From: Streptomyces sp. NRRL F-5122
Lineage (GTDB): Bacteria > Actinomycetota > Actinomycetes > Streptomycetales > Streptomycetaceae
Assembly (NCBI RefSeq): GCF_001507435.1
Contig: NZ_LMWH01000228.1
Location: 62,001 to 126,000, forward strand
DNA: 64,000 bases
Reading direction: 5' to 3'
Under the pieces are notes generated by a model, which worked only from the letters and a program-made list of their open reading frames with translations, did not search any database and was not told where the DNA came from. Positions 63,850 to 64,000 of this stretch are shown here, in pieces. The stretch's first letter is position 1. Every line of letters starts with the position of its first letter. Both the position numbers and the translations under genes were made by a program.

Positions 63850-64000
63850 CGGAACGCCACCGCCGAAAGCAGGTTTCCCCGGACGCAGGCATCCCGGCAC
63901 CGACGGTGAGGGACGGCGGCCGGTCGGCGCTGACCTCCCCGATCAGGGGGATGCGCCCGACACGCGCTCCCCCGGCGGGCGCGGTGCCGGTCGGCCCCGC

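Overview
The window is high-GC actinobacterial chromosome, almost certainly Streptomyces. The signs are strong third-position G/C bias, GTG and TTG starts behind GGAGG-type ribosome binding sites, two RsbU/SpoIIE-type multidomain phosphatases, a SigB/SigF-type sigma factor, an Scr1-type HTH/methyltransferase pair, a GH75 chitosanase, and one TTA (bldA-type) codon. No tRNA, rRNA, CRISPR array, intact insertion sequence or prophage was seen. It looks like accessory chromosomal-arm sequence with a few decayed genes.

Region 1 (1-9.6 kb, all minus strand) is a carbohydrate uptake and catabolism locus. It holds a ROK regulator, an RbsA/RbsC/RbsB-type ABC importer, a Gfo/Idh/MocA oxidoreductase, a TIM-barrel sugar isomerase, and a large secreted glucose/sorbosone-dehydrogenase-like protein with PKD and CBM6-like modules that runs off the left edge. 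Next come a leucine-rich-repeat-variant (LRV) protein with a TTA codon and the wreck of a serine resolvase (9.9-11.45 kb).

Region 2 (11.7-17.4 kb) looks like an oxalate/formate module: a GntR/FCD regulator, a ketoacyl-ACP synthase III, an OFA-family antiporter with its overlapping 42-residue small subunit, a ketopantoate-reductase-like enzyme, and fdhD. Just before fdhD lies a frameshifted scrap of a formate dehydrogenase alpha subunit. A dyad between the two divergent transcripts shares nine bases (ACTGTAGAC) with a site upstream of the GntR gene.

Region 3 (17.4-34.2 kb) is a mosaic of regulator/target pairs (LysR/SDR, LysR/bile-acid-symporter-like, TetR/membrane protein, Lrp/MFS), several with clear palindromes between the genes. 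It also holds an acyl-CoA synthetase, an aldo/keto reductase, a chitosanase with a CsnR-like operator, an SDR remnant, a methyltransferase and a PhyH dioxygenase.

Region 4 (34.6-46.5 kb) holds a complete sensor SpoIIE phosphatase, an orphan solute-binding lipoprotein, a pterin dehydratase with a methyltransferase, an ADP-ribosylglycohydrolase, two HTH regulators, an SAM methyltransferase, a second DnaK and an OsmC protein.

Region 5 (46.6-64 kb) holds a MoxR ATPase with a VWA/metallopeptidase protein, a holin-like/phosphodiesterase fusion, a recombinase-fold protein, a metallo-hydrolase with DedA, and an aminotransferase-fold protein with no lysine coupled to a second metallo-hydrolase. It continues with a Gln-rich secreted protein, a SigB-family sigma factor next to a SpoIIE protein that has lost metal ligands, an SDR/XRE pair, a DUF2795 protein and a DJ-1/PfpI protein. 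The most unusual items are the lysine-free aminotransferase, the likely pseudophosphatase beside the sigma factor, the formate dehydrogenase fragment, and the GntR operator pair.
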